From positions 1-58,178 of the forward strand of contig CACYPV010000009.1 in the NCBI GenBank assembly GCA_902776375.1: DNA of 58,178 nt, written 5' to 3'. The notes below the pieces were generated by a model that worked only from the letters and a program-made list of their open reading frames with translations, had not been told where the DNA came from and did no database searches. The stretch is from an uncultured Ruminococcus sp. GTDB lineage: Bacteria > Bacillota > Clostridia > Oscillospirales > Acutalibacteraceae. Positions 15,152 through 24,289 of this stretch are shown one piece after another (positions within the stretch are counted from its first letter, which is position 1; the number at the start of each line of letters is the position of its first letter). The position numbers and the translations under genes were made by a program.

Positions 15152-15827
15152 TTTTCTCAAACAACCTCTTCAAATACTTTTTCAGCATTTCGGCGCTGTA
15201 TTCACACCGTTCGGTAACACCTCCGCCGGAAAAATACAAATAACGGAAAAGAGTGTACTCAACTACCCTGACGCAGCCGAGGTTTGAGCCGTCAGCGCCT
15301 ATCAGATCCGCGCAAAAGGATATTCGCGAATCGTCGCGAAGCGGACATTCGGGTTTATGGGCTGAAAAAACCGCGCGCTCATACTCTTCAAGCATCTCTT
15401 CCCCGACAAGCGCCATTCCGAACTCTTCCGGAAAATAACCCTCGTCCTCCAGGCTTTGAAAAAAGTTGTCGAACGAAACGATACCTATAGAGACCGTATC
15501 GGCGTTAAAAGGAGAAAAAGCAACGGTAAGCAGCTTTTCGCCGCAATAAACGCACATATCCGGCAAGTTTGCCCGACGGGTATGCACCGCGAAAAAAGCG
15601 GGCGCACCGGTGAGCTGCCTGATAATGCTTTTTGCCTGCTCAGACGCGTAGAACCGCTCTCCGTCGGAAGAGATAAGCGAAAGCCGCATCAGCGCATTAT
15701 ACGCGTTCGGAAGCTGCTCAGCCGTTACCGGTCCGGAACCCGGATCGAACCCGACGATACGCGTGACTCCGCTGCCCGCAAGCAGAGCCTTTAATTGGGT
15801 TTTTGTAAGAAGGTAATTATCACTCAT
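15138..15827 (-). CDS. unknown T7SS-linked protein, possible EspG-like chaperone
   Basis: This 229-aa soluble protein has a winged-helix-like N-terminus (TKTQLKALLAGSGVTRIVGF, then AYNALMRLSLISSDG), a beta-rich middle (FFAVHTRRANLPDMCVYCGE, VSIGIVSFDNFFQSLE) and a strand-helix C-terminus (CVRVVEYTLFRYLYF). I do not recognise the family. Its place between EssC/LytTR and YukD, its size and its alternating strand-helix pattern make it a candidate for the role that EspG chaperones play in ESX systems, but this is only positional inference. It overlaps both neighbouring genes. Confidence 0.8.
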   Translation of the reverse strand: MSDNYLLTKTQLKALLAGSGVTRIVGFDPGSGPVTAEQLPNAYNALMRLSLISSDGERFYASEQAKSIIRQLTGAPAFFAVHTRRANLPDMCVYCGEKLLTVAFSPFNADTVSIGIVSFDNFFQSLEDEGYFPEEFGMALVGEEMLEEYERAVFSAHKPECPLRDDSRISFCADLIGADGSNLGCVRVVEYTLFRYLYFSGGGVTERCEYSAEMLKKYLKRLFEKNDFG

Positions 15828-16537
15828 CGGTCAAGCACCTTAAATACTGCTTTATATGTGCGGGAAAGCGGAATAGCAGAGCCATCCTCCAGCACGATAG
15901 TGTTTTGTGAAAGCAAGATAGTACGCACATAACGGCGTGCCACAATGAAGCTTCTGTGACAGCGCAAAAAGTCGTCGGGAAGGCTCTCCTCCAAATGATC
16001 CAAAGTATCGTAAAAGGAGAATTCGGCGCTGCCCGTATTGATATAGATTTTCTTTTCTCTTGATTCAAAATACAGGATATTCAGGAAAGGTATGCGCTGA
16101 CGTCCGTCACGCGTTTCAATCATGAGAGCTTTTTTATCATCCTGCCCAAAACGCATTATATAATCCTTAAACGCCTCGGAGAACACCGATTTTACAGTTT
16201 CTGTATTCAGGGGGCGAAGCAGGAGCGAAGCCGGCATAATAGTCGGCTTGATATATACCGTGGGAGAAACATCCGCGTTCGTCAGCAGTATCATGTACAT
16301 CTCCCTGTTGGTCTTTCTCATAAGCTCCGCCGCCTCTACCCCATCGCGGTTTATTACCTCAACGCAGGTAAGGTCGATGATAGGATTCCGGCTTAAATAC
16401 GCCTGCAGCTTTTTATGGTCATAAAAACCGGGAAACGTCCAGTCGTCGCTGCTTATTCTGCTGACAAGCTCTCTGCCCAGCTTGTCAAAAACGGTAAGCT
16501 CCTTTTTTTCATGCGAGTACAGAAGCATGCATATCAT
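15824..16537 (-). CDS. LytTR-family transcriptional regulator with degenerate receiver-like domain
   Basis: This is a 237-aa protein. Residues about 135-237 form a LytTR DNA-binding domain (IPFLNILYFESREKKIYI, then FLRCHRSFIVARRYVRTI, and IPLSRTYKAVFKVL). The first 120 residues resemble a response-regulator fold (YMILLTNADVSPTVYIKP, then LLRPL) but lack a clear phospho-acceptor Asp environment. No histidine kinase is encoded nearby. It overlaps EssC by 4 nt and the next gene by 4 nt, so regulator and motor are made together, which suggests feedback control of the secretion locus. Confidence 0.88.
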   Translation of the reverse strand: MICMLLYSHEKKELTVFDKLGRELVSRISSDDWTFPGFYDHKKLQAYLSRNPIIDLTCVEVINRDGVEAAELMRKTNREMYMILLTNADVSPTVYIKPTIMPASLLLRPLNTETVKSVFSEAFKDYIMRFGQDDKKALMIETRDGRQRIPFLNILYFESREKKIYINTGSAEFSFYDTLDHLEESLPDDFLRCHRSFIVARRYVRTILLSQNTIVLEDGSAIPLSRTYKAVFKVLDR

Positions 16538-19500
16538 AGATTACCGCCCCCTGCCAGCGGAATAATGATCCTCTCCGCCAAGGTCTCGTCCTCTTCGGAA
16601 GGCACCAGGCCCTCTCCCTTTTTTGACGCCTTCGACATCTGAGCAAAATGAATGTTCCTGAAATTGAAAAGGCGTTGAGCCGAAAGATTTCCGCCCAGAT
16701 GCACTCCGGTTTTATAGGATACAAAGGTGTGATAGGATTTTATTCCCGTTATTTCGGAAGCGTTGTCGGGGTTGAAGCAGGCGAAAAAGAAGATATTGTG
16801 CAAAAAGCCCTTCTCAAAAATATTCTCAAAAAATCCGCTCATGTTGCCGATATTGCCCTCGGGATGATAAACGGAATTGATAAAAGAATTCAGGTCGGCA
16901 ATAAAAATAAAGATCGGCTCAAAACCTTGCATCTTATCGAAAACAGAGCTGTCGCTCAGTCCGTTCTCCTCCAGTGTTTTTTTGTACTTGTTCCGCTTTA
17001 TAAACTCGTCGGTGATTCCGCGGAAATACTCCAATATCTCCGAATCGCTGTGAATATACGCGGAACCGTTGCGCGCGGCAAGGCTTTTAAGTTCATTTGA
17101 ATCCTTTTCAATGACCGCCGACGCAGCATGCTTGTTTGCTGCGGCAAGCATTAACAGCTTAAGCACATTTGTTTTTCCGGTACGTTTTTTTCCGGAGATA
17201 ACATAGCAGTAGGTATTGTCAAGCCTTACACTGTAAACGGAAGCGTCCTTATGGTTGTATGCGAAGGGCAGCAAAGCGTTATCAGCGCACGCGGCTTTAT
17301 ACTGCTCAAGCCGCTCAAAATCGGCGTAAACAGGATTTTCGGGAATAAACGGTACGGCGCAAGCGCGTATATCGGTGCACGCGCTCATTTTTTGGCAAAG
17401 ACTTTCGATCATCGCGTTTCGCTTGTAATCATCGTCGGCGCAAAAAGCCGTCGCGGTCTGGAATTCCAGTATCCTGCCGTCAACATATCCTACGCCTCTT
17501 CCCTTAATACCCGATTCGGGAATAACAGCGAGATGTGTGGTACGCAAAACATCCATATATTTGAACTTGTCAGTCATCTGGAGGCTTATAACCGAGCGGA
17601 TATTATCCCCCACTCTGTTCGGTATTTCGGACATGCCGAAGCCTGCGGAGGAAAGCACAAGAAATATTCCGTATCCCGCTCCCTCGCGCGCCAGATATAT
17701 CATGTTGTCGTCATAATCGCCGTTCGTCTTTTCACGGAAGCCCGCGTAGTTATCTATTACAATTATCACCGCGGGAAGCTTTTGGTTGCCCGCTTTATTA
17801 TACTGACTGAAATTGCCGCCATTGAACAGCTTCTTTCTTTCCTCGATAAAGGCAAAGACCATGTTGAAAAACTTGCCCGCCTTATCGGGATCGTTTTCCT
17901 TTATCACACCGCCCGAGTGCGGCAGCTTTTCGAAGCAAGACAGCATTCCCCCGCTGTAATCCAGCATATAGATATTGATAACGTCCGGCGGATACTTAAG
18001 AGCCAGCGCGCATATAAAGGTCTGTAAGAATGTGCTTTTTCCGCTGACAGCGGAGCCGCAGACAGCAAGATGTCCGTCAGATATATCTACGCAGAACGGA
18101 AGCTGCTCCTGATTCTGCGGATCGTCGTACATTCCCACCGCAACGCGAAGCGTTGAAGCGCTGTGATACTTCCATCCGGATCCGTCAAACTGCTCGGACG
18201 GATCCGATACCTTGCTGAGCGGTATCTTGTCGCCGAGAAGCGGAAGCCAAAGCTGCGGCTTGTTCACATAGTTCTCCTGCTTTGCTATCTTGGCAATATA
18301 CTCAACCAAAGCCTCAAGCTGAGTCTTTTCCTTCTGCTCCGGAAGCTTTATGTTTCTTTCGAAAGCAAGCTTTACCAGTTCCTTTACAGCGCCGTCAGAA
18401 TAAGACGACACCTCAGCAGACAAATTGACAAACTGCTTTAACGACTGTATCTCGGAATGACCGCTGCCGATATTATAATGATTCTCATGTGCGGCGTCTA
18501 TCAAACGCAGAGCGATCTCATCCTGGTTATGATGTGTTTGCAGCAGACGTTTTGTTTCCGAATAAAGAAAGCTCAGCCAATCCATCCGCTCTTTTTCGCG
18601 CTGCTTTATTTTTGTGTGACTGCCTACCAGCGCCTCTTTGCCGGTCATAGTTATCATGGTGGCTATCTCTCCGCTCTGGCTTTCGGGATTACTGCGGTAA
18701 ACCGCCCCGCTCCAACCGGACTGGAACAGCTCAAATATTTCGTCGTTGCCTACCTGAAGGTAGCACCTGCCGGCACGCGTGATGAACGCCGCGTCGGGCT
18801 TATGGAGCATATCGTTGCTGTCCTGGCGATCCTGCACACGAAGGCAAAGCCTGAACTTGGAATTCGACCAGATATTATCGTCTACCGTACCGCCCGGCTT
18901 TTGCGTGGCAAGAATAAGGTGAACGCCGAGACTTCTTCCGACCTGTGCAACACTGATAAGCTCACGCATGAAATCGGGCTCTTCCTTTTTCAGTTCCGCG
19001 AACTCATCGATTATAATAAGCAGGTGCGGGATCGGAAGCGCCGCCTCGCCGCTTTTGTACAGTCTTGAATAGTTGTTGATATTGTTAACGCCGTATTCGC
19101 TAAACAGTTTTTGACGGCGCATGTTTTCGCTTTTTATGGAAATCATGGCACGGCTGATCTGGTTGCCCGAAAGGTTTGATATCCTTCCTGCCATGTGGGG
19201 CAGGTCGGAAAACAGATTTGCCATTCCGCCGCCCTTGAAGTCGATTATAAAGAACGAAACATCATCGGGGCTGAAGTTTAACGCCAAAGACAAAATATAG
19301 GTCTGCAAAAGCTCGCTTTTGCCCGAGCCCGTAGTTCCGGCGACCAAACCGTGAGGTCCGTGATATTTTTCGTGTATATCCAGATAGCAAGGCACTCCGC
19401 CTGCTTTTTTTCCTATCAGAGCACGCATCGAATAATAGGTGCGGTTCTTGCGCCATTGCTCGGCAACGGCGAAGTCCTCAATGCGCTTTACGCCGTACAT

Positions 19501-21480
19501 CTCGAAGAAATCAAGTGATGAAACTATGCTTACGTCATCCTCGGTCTCTTTGACGCAAATATTGGAAATACGGCGCGCAAAATCCAGCAATTCCGTCTGA
19601 GTAACCTTGTCAAAGCTCATTTCAACAGCCTTGTTGGCGCTGCTGTAAGCATTGTAACACCCGCGGAAATCCTCGGTATTCTGGATGATATTTTCACAAA
19701 TATTCGGAAGCTTCTGCAAAGATTCCGCCATCAGGAACGTGGTGAGCCCGTAGTCGTTTTTGGAGTCATAAACATATTTGCCTATAAGCTCGCCGTCGAG
19801 CATTTCAGCGTCGGAAACAAAAAGAAAATAGTGGGGATGAAATTTGGTTTTTTGAACGGAACTGTTCGTTTCGTATTCCGCGCGCTGACGTATAACAGCG
19901 GACAGCTCAAAAAACACATTGGCAACCTGCTGCTTGTTTTCTGCGTAATATCTTACTTTTTTGTTCTCGGACCACACATGCGGAAGCCATTTTATATAAT
20001 TCCAATGCTCCATCGAAAAGCCGTTGGAATCGCAGCAAAAGGCTATCTTAACATCGGTATAGCAAGTCGACGCGGCGATTTGAGCGATAATGTTATCTAC
20101 GATCTGCACCACGCCGTCTTTATTCTTGCCGCCGACAATACCGTAAAGATTGCTTTCGGAAAAATCCAAACCGACAGGCACGCTGCGCAGTGTCTTAAAG
20201 TTATTATATATCATCGCCGGCTTGTCTTTTAAATTGTCGTTTTGCAGTGTGAATTTTTCTTTAGGGACTTGTATATCTACCTGAAAAGGCACGTCACCGA
20301 TACCCAGACGATAGAACAGAAAATCGCTGTGCGAGGGATTGCGGTTCCAAAGCTCGGGTGAGTGTTCGCTGTATTTGCAGCAATCGGAAGGAGAAGGATA
20401 AAGAATATACAATACGTCGGTGTTCTGCTTGTACTTTTCCGTTAAGTAGCCCGATATTTCAAGCAGGTAGTTACCGTAGGTATTGAATCTTCTTGTCTCG
20501 TCTTCAATCTCGGTTTTCTGAGTATTGCGTATATTCAAAAAAGCCCAGATAGAGCCCATAATAGCAGAACCCATAGCGGTAACAATGCCCGTAAACATAA
20601 ATACGCCCGTGGTGATTCCGCTCATCATTGAGCCGATTATCATCAATCCGCAGCCCAGAAGCATCGGTATTGCCATGGAAAACGAGGGTCCTATAGTCAT
20701 CAGCAAAGATTTTTTTCTCGTAAACTGAGGCGCGGTGGGAGGCTCGATAACGACCTGTTCCCTGCAAATCTCAGGCAGCATACGCGGAGAGCGGTTAAAA
20801 AACTGCTGAGAATGAGCGGAAACGACCTTTGCTTCGGAACCCGTGACAGGATTATACCGATACTTTTGCAGAGCCTCGTCCGTTTCAAAGCTGCCGACGC
20901 GCGACCCTACCGCTATCATATCTCTGAAATAAACGATCCTCAGGCCGAAAATATCTATCAAATCGCCAAAATGCAGCTCTGTGCTGCCCATGGTTTTTCT
21001 TCCGTTGATATACACGCCGTTTTTTCCTGTGTTGTTCAGGATATGCGCGTTTCTCTCACGCGAGATCGTGCAATGATGTGAAGATACTATATTCATGAAG
21101 CCGTAACGTATCGTATTATCCTCTGCCTTTCCGATACTTATACGATTCATTCTCACTATCGAATATTTTTCAAACGATATTAAAGAAATCTCTTCCCTAA
21201 AGGTAATTATCTTCAGAATATCTCCGCCCTTGGTTTGAACGGTAATTAGCTCGCCGCCGTTGAGCTCCACACGGTCAAGGCTCCGCTTATGCCGTATCAG
21301 CTCGTATTCACCCTGCTGCGCCTTGATTATCCACTGTTTATTGATTACCTCTAAGCCGAGAAAAAAACTATTTGACACCTCAAAATCCTGCTTTGATATC
21401 GGGAGCTTGTAATCGGTATTGTCAATGGCAGGCAATACTTCTTCCCTGAACACATTTGTCTTTAATATCATTAAAACCAT
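16534..21480 (-). CDS. essC: EssC-like T7SS ATPase (FHA-FHA-TM-FtsK/SpoIIIE x3)
   Basis: This is a 1648-aa protein, slightly longer than typical EssC. Residues 1-95 and about 100-190 are FHA-type domains (RMNRISIGKAEDN, SSHHCTISR, GVYINGRK). Two membrane helices lie at about 258-287 and 290-317. ATPase 1 has GTTGSGKSE near residue 715 and IIIDEFAE near 825. ATPase 2 has CGSAVSGKST at 1141-1150 with IVIDNYAG. ATPase 3 has a weak GKKRTGKT near 1430 and FIFIADL. Only the first Walker B keeps its glutamate. EssC is the membrane motor of T7SSb, and its C-terminal domain recruits the WXG100 substrate. Start at ATG after AGGAG; the downstream regulator gene overlaps by 4 nt. Confidence 0.95.
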   Translation of the reverse strand: MVLMILKTNVFREEVLPAIDNTDYKLPISKQDFEVSNSFFLGLEVINKQWIIKAQQGEYELIRHKRSLDRVELNGGELITVQTKGGDILKIITFREEISLISFEKYSIVRMNRISIGKAEDNTIRYGFMNIVSSHHCTISRERNAHILNNTGKNGVYINGRKTMGSTELHFGDLIDIFGLRIVYFRDMIAVGSRVGSFETDEALQKYRYNPVTGSEAKVVSAHSQQFFNRSPRMLPEICREQVVIEPPTAPQFTRKKSLLMTIGPSFSMAIPMLLGCGLMIIGSMMSGITTGVFMFTGIVTAMGSAIMGSIWAFLNIRNTQKTEIEDETRRFNTYGNYLLEISGYLTEKYKQNTDVLYILYPSPSDCCKYSEHSPELWNRNPSHSDFLFYRLGIGDVPFQVDIQVPKEKFTLQNDNLKDKPAMIYNNFKTLRSVPVGLDFSESNLYGIVGGKNKDGVVQIVDNIIAQIAASTCYTDVKIAFCCDSNGFSMEHWNYIKWLPHVWSENKKVRYYAENKQQVANVFFELSAVIRQRAEYETNSSVQKTKFHPHYFLFVSDAEMLDGELIGKYVYDSKNDYGLTTFLMAESLQKLPNICENIIQNTEDFRGCYNAYSSANKAVEMSFDKVTQTELLDFARRISNICVKETEDDVSIVSSLDFFEMYGVKRIEDFAVAEQWRKNRTYYSMRALIGKKAGGVPCYLDIHEKYHGPHGLVAGTTGSGKSELLQTYILSLALNFSPDDVSFFIIDFKGGGMANLFSDLPHMAGRISNLSGNQISRAMISIKSENMRRQKLFSEYGVNNINNYSRLYKSGEAALPIPHLLIIIDEFAELKKEEPDFMRELISVAQVGRSLGVHLILATQKPGGTVDDNIWSNSKFRLCLRVQDRQDSNDMLHKPDAAFITRAGRCYLQVGNDEIFELFQSGWSGAVYRSNPESQSGEIATMITMTGKEALVGSHTKIKQREKERMDWLSFLYSETKRLLQTHHNQDEIALRLIDAAHENHYNIGSGHSEIQSLKQFVNLSAEVSSYSDGAVKELVKLAFERNIKLPEQKEKTQLEALVEYIAKIAKQENYVNKPQLWLPLLGDKIPLSKVSDPSEQFDGSGWKYHSASTLRVAVGMYDDPQNQEQLPFCVDISDGHLAVCGSAVSGKSTFLQTFICALALKYPPDVINIYMLDYSGGMLSCFEKLPHSGGVIKENDPDKAGKFFNMVFAFIEERKKLFNGGNFSQYNKAGNQKLPAVIIVIDNYAGFREKTNGDYDDNMIYLAREGAGYGIFLVLSSAGFGMSEIPNRVGDNIRSVISLQMTDKFKYMDVLRTTHLAVIPESGIKGRGVGYVDGRILEFQTATAFCADDDYKRNAMIESLCQKMSACTDIRACAVPFIPENPVYADFERLEQYKAACADNALLPFAYNHKDASVYSVRLDNTYCYVISGKKRTGKTNVLKLLMLAAANKHAASAVIEKDSNELKSLAARNGSAYIHSDSEILEYFRGITDEFIKRNKYKKTLEENGLSDSSVFDKMQGFEPIFIFIADLNSFINSVYHPEGNIGNMSGFFENIFEKGFLHNIFFFACFNPDNASEITGIKSYHTFVSYKTGVHLGGNLSAQRLFNFRNIHFAQMSKASKKGEGLVPSEEDETLAERIIIPLAGGGNL

Positions 21481-21654
21481 ACCGATACTCCTAATAACGA
21501 TTTTCGTTAAAGCGTTTCAGAACATATTTCAGCGAAAAAACCGCATGACAAAACCGACGGCATATGAAGCCTGACAGATTGCGGGGACGACAATAAAGCT
21601 ATGCAAAGGTTAACCGGCCATAAGGCAAAGAGCTTTATTAAGGCCGGTACAAGT

Positions 21655-22194
21655 TTAATCCGTCATCAAATCAAAGAGAAACAGGCGTACCTTAAAGCAA
21701 CAATCTCCGATACATATCCTGTCTCCCGATTCAAGCGCTATCTGATATCCGCCGGACAAAGTGTAACGCTTTGTTAACCCTCTTTTTACAACAGTTCCGT
21801 TTGAGGAACCGACGTCCTGCAACCAAACTGCATTATCCGAAACATAAATGCGGCAGTGCTTTTGCGAAACCGCCGCATTGTTAATAAAGACGTTGCACTC
21901 TGTGCTGCTTCTGCCAAACAAAACCGTCTTTTCCGGATCAAACACATAACGAAGCTTGCTGCCGTCTGATTTTGATTTAATGTAAATCATTATTTTTTTG
22001 CTTTTCGGTTTTTCTGCAAGGTTTTGAGGATTGATGGTGTTTTGCAGGGAATAGTTCAGATAGTCCTCTCTCAGAATATTCCCTGCCGCCGCCATATATT
22101 TTTGCTGTTCTGTCTTTTTCAGATGGAAGTACACAACAGCGCCGATTGCAAATACAGTCAGCACCGCTGCTGTCAATATCATAGCCAGAATCAT
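21655..22194 (-). CDS. FHA-domain membrane protein
   Basis: This 179-aa protein has an N-terminal membrane helix (about residues 2-24) and a C-terminal FHA domain with VLFGRSSTECNVFI, SQKHCRIYV and DVGSSNGTVV, retaining the Arg, Ser, His and Asn that contact phosphothreonine. It is paralogous in layout to the 12157 protein. The gene overlaps the end of the 22194 gene by one base and is followed by a 174-bp gap before essC that holds a 7-bp-stem hairpin but no gene. Confidence 0.9.
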   Translation of the reverse strand: MILAMILTAAVLTVFAIGAVVYFHLKKTEQQKYMAAAGNILREDYLNYSLQNTINPQNLAEKPKSKKIMIYIKSKSDGSKLRYVFDPEKTVLFGRSSTECNVFINNAAVSQKHCRIYVSDNAVWLQDVGSSNGTVVKRGLTKRYTLSGGYQIALESGDRICIGDCCFKVRLFLFDLMTD

Positions 22195-23747
22195 CAGCTT
22201 TGTCTTCCGTTAATATTTTTTACTACTCCGTCTTCAACGGTGCAAACAGTCCACCACTTATCATCAACGTTGTCCGGCATTGAAACAACGATAGGCTGAG
22301 AAGAATTGGACGTATAGATTTTCACCACTGCCCCCGAATTCACAAGACTTCCGTTGGTGGTATAGCAATGCACCTTGTATTCTACTCTGCCGTTGGTTTT
22401 ATGCATGGTTATGGTTTCAGGACCGTAACCGGTCTGATCGTCAACATCAAGATCAACCAGTACCGTGCCGTTCTTTGAAGCCTGTTTGTTAATATAGTTG
22501 ACATTTATTCCGGTATTATCGATGGTGCCTTCAAGATGCGAATCCAGGTCGGGCGGAGTAGCACCCCATTCAAGAACAAAACGCACTTCATTGGCGCCGA
22601 GCGACGGAGAAATCGTAAAGGATACGTCGATCGAAGGAACATTGTCGGGAACATACAGCTCAAAGAATTCGTTATTATATCCGTCCGCCGAAACCTCAGC
22701 AGTATAGTCGCCGGGCTCCAGGCTAACGCTAAAGCTGCCGTTGTACGAGCTGACAGTTTCAACAGCAGAACCGGACTTGTTGTTCTTGCCGTCACGGATT
22801 ATTACCTTTGCGTTATCCACAGGAGAAGCGTTTTTGGCGTTTGTTATATTTCCGTTCACAGTCACCTTTGCGATAACGTCACTTGAGGGCGGCGGAACGA
22901 TCAGGTTGTATGTATCCTCGCCCTTGACCAAGCCGTCCTTATCGCTGCCCAGCGTCACTTTCAGTCCGGAATACTCGGCTGTCAGCAAATAACAGTTGTG
23001 CGCGCTGTCAAATGAGCCGACCTTGATATTGCGGAATCCGAGGTTCTTGAGTTGATCCGGCGTAGCTCCGTTCTCGATTCCTACGATCAGCTGACCCAGC
23101 TTGTTTAAAGTGATAGCTGTCGGCCTGGCGTGAGGATAAGGACAGCTTTTGCTGCTGTCGATTATCTTGTTGCTTCCGCTGTCAGCGTATTCAAAATCGG
23201 CGTCGAACTGAACGTATTTAACCACGTACTTATTGCCCGATTTTGATTCATTGGTCTTTGTGTAATGTGAGGAATACATTTCATAGTCATACGACGCAAA
23301 CACATTCATATACATAGTGTTTACGGAAACGTCCTTTGAAACTTCCTCGTCCTTCTTATCAGCAGCCTGAAGATCGGCTGTGTTTTCCTGATCATAATCG
23401 ACACCATAGTTGCGCAGTACAGCAAGGATTCGCAACGCTTTGGTTTTATCATAACCGTCCTTAAGGATCTGGATACATTCATCTTTCCTGTTCATTCTGA
23501 AATAAACATCAGACAGCTCAAGATACGGATCAACCTGGGTATCGTCCTCGCTGATCGCCCTGCGGTAATACACGACCGCCTGTTCGTAATCGCCTGAATC
23601 GGCAAGCCTACGGGCGTTGCTTATCTGCTCAACGTACATTTTGTCGCTTTTTTCGCCCGGTAAGAAAAACAGCAGGCTTGCGCAGCCGACAAGAATGACC
23701 AGCAGAGGAATTAATAAAAATAATAGTTTTTTTGATGTACTTGACAT
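22194..23747 (-). CDS. membrane-anchored TPR, CarboxypepD-like and DUF2135-like protein
   Basis: This 517-aa protein has a membrane helix at about residues 7-27, then TPR-like helices (DSGDYEQAVVYYRRAISED, YLELSDVYFRMNRKDE) to about 125, a central unassigned region, a carboxypeptidase-regulatory-like beta domain (NAKVIIRDG...SVSLEPGDYTAEVSADGY), and a C-terminal DUF2135/YfaP-like domain with LEWGATPPDLDSHLEG. The domains are predicted extracellular. Nothing enzymatic is visible. It could take the role of the extracellular part of EssB or EsaA in contacting partners across the wall. Confidence 0.85.
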   Translation of the reverse strand: MSSTSKKLLFLLIPLLVILVGCASLLFFLPGEKSDKMYVEQISNARRLADSGDYEQAVVYYRRAISEDDTQVDPYLELSDVYFRMNRKDECIQILKDGYDKTKALRILAVLRNYGVDYDQENTADLQAADKKDEEVSKDVSVNTMYMNVFASYDYEMYSSHYTKTNESKSGNKYVVKYVQFDADFEYADSGSNKIIDSSKSCPYPHARPTAITLNKLGQLIVGIENGATPDQLKNLGFRNIKVGSFDSAHNCYLLTAEYSGLKVTLGSDKDGLVKGEDTYNLIVPPPSSDVIAKVTVNGNITNAKNASPVDNAKVIIRDGKNNKSGSAVETVSSYNGSFSVSLEPGDYTAEVSADGYNNEFFELYVPDNVPSIDVSFTISPSLGANEVRFVLEWGATPPDLDSHLEGTIDNTGINVNYINKQASKNGTVLVDLDVDDQTGYGPETITMHKTNGRVEYKVHCYTTNGSLVNSGAVVKIYTSNSSQPIVVSMPDNVDDKWWTVCTVEDGVVKNINGRQS

Positions 23748-23760
23748 TGCCGCATCTCCT

Positions 23761-24156
23761 TTATAACATTAAAACCAGAACAGCCAGAATCAGCAAAAGA
23801 GTGATAAGCGCGAGCCCCGTAAACATTACGAAAAACACGTTTATGCTGATACCGAATATCCTGTTTTCATCGTCGTTTTTCCGTTCTTCCTCATAAAAAG
23901 GGTTGTAGCGGTATCTGATCCGCGGGTAAAACGAATCAAAGCCGTCCCGGTAATAGTCGCTGTAATCCCACGCTGCCGGCGAATCATAGCCGCCGGCCAG
24001 CCTGCCGGATTCGCCGTAACCGAATGCTCTTTGACTCGGAGAATGATTACCGTTGACCGGTAACGTTGTCGATATTCCCTGCCTGAGATCGACTCCGCAA
24101 TAGCTGCAATATCTCATGCTTTGGGGAACATAGCAATTGCAATTATAGCATTTCAT
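23761..24156 (-). CDS. zinc-ribbon membrane protein
   Basis: This 131-aa protein has a four-cysteine zinc ribbon at the N-terminus (MKCYNCNCYV...RYCSYCGVDL), a low-complexity Gly/Ser/Tyr/Arg-rich middle, and one C-terminal membrane helix (about 106-130, FFVMFTGLALITLLLILAVL). It starts at the ATG at 24156, 11 nt after GGGAGG. The first codons overlap the 47-aa gene upstream by 14 nt. It may be a small assembly or regulatory component on the cytoplasmic face of the system. Confidence 0.8.
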   Translation of the reverse strand: MKCYNCNCYVPQSMRYCSYCGVDLRQGISTTLPVNGNHSPSQRAFGYGESGRLAGGYDSPAAWDYSDYYRDGFDSFYPRIRYRYNPFYEEERKNDDENRIFGISINVFFVMFTGLALITLLLILAVLVLML

Positions 24157-24286
24157 CTGAATCAATACCTCCCTGCCATTCTTTGTTATAATTATTTATC
24201 CATCTTCTGAGAAACAGCTGAGACACAACAAATATAGCCGCACCCAGTATAATCAACATAATCCCGATAATAATTGACAGATTCAT
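24143..24286 (-). CDS. 47-aa single-pass membrane protein
   Basis: A short gene fits exactly between the kinase and the zinc-ribbon gene. The ATG at 24286 lies 3 nt past the kinase stop (TAG). The frame encodes MNLSIIIGIMLIILGA, a strongly hydrophobic helix to about residue 26, then a basic-acidic tail ending DSDEML. It overlaps the next gene by 14 nt, so it is coupled at both ends. Its composition is that of a genuine small membrane protein rather than chance, but I see no strong ribosome binding site beyond the sequence inside the kinase end. Confidence 0.65.
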   Translation of the reverse strand: MNLSIIIGIMLIILGAAIFVVSQLFLRRWINNYNKEWQGGIDSDEML

Positions 24287-24289
24287 ACG

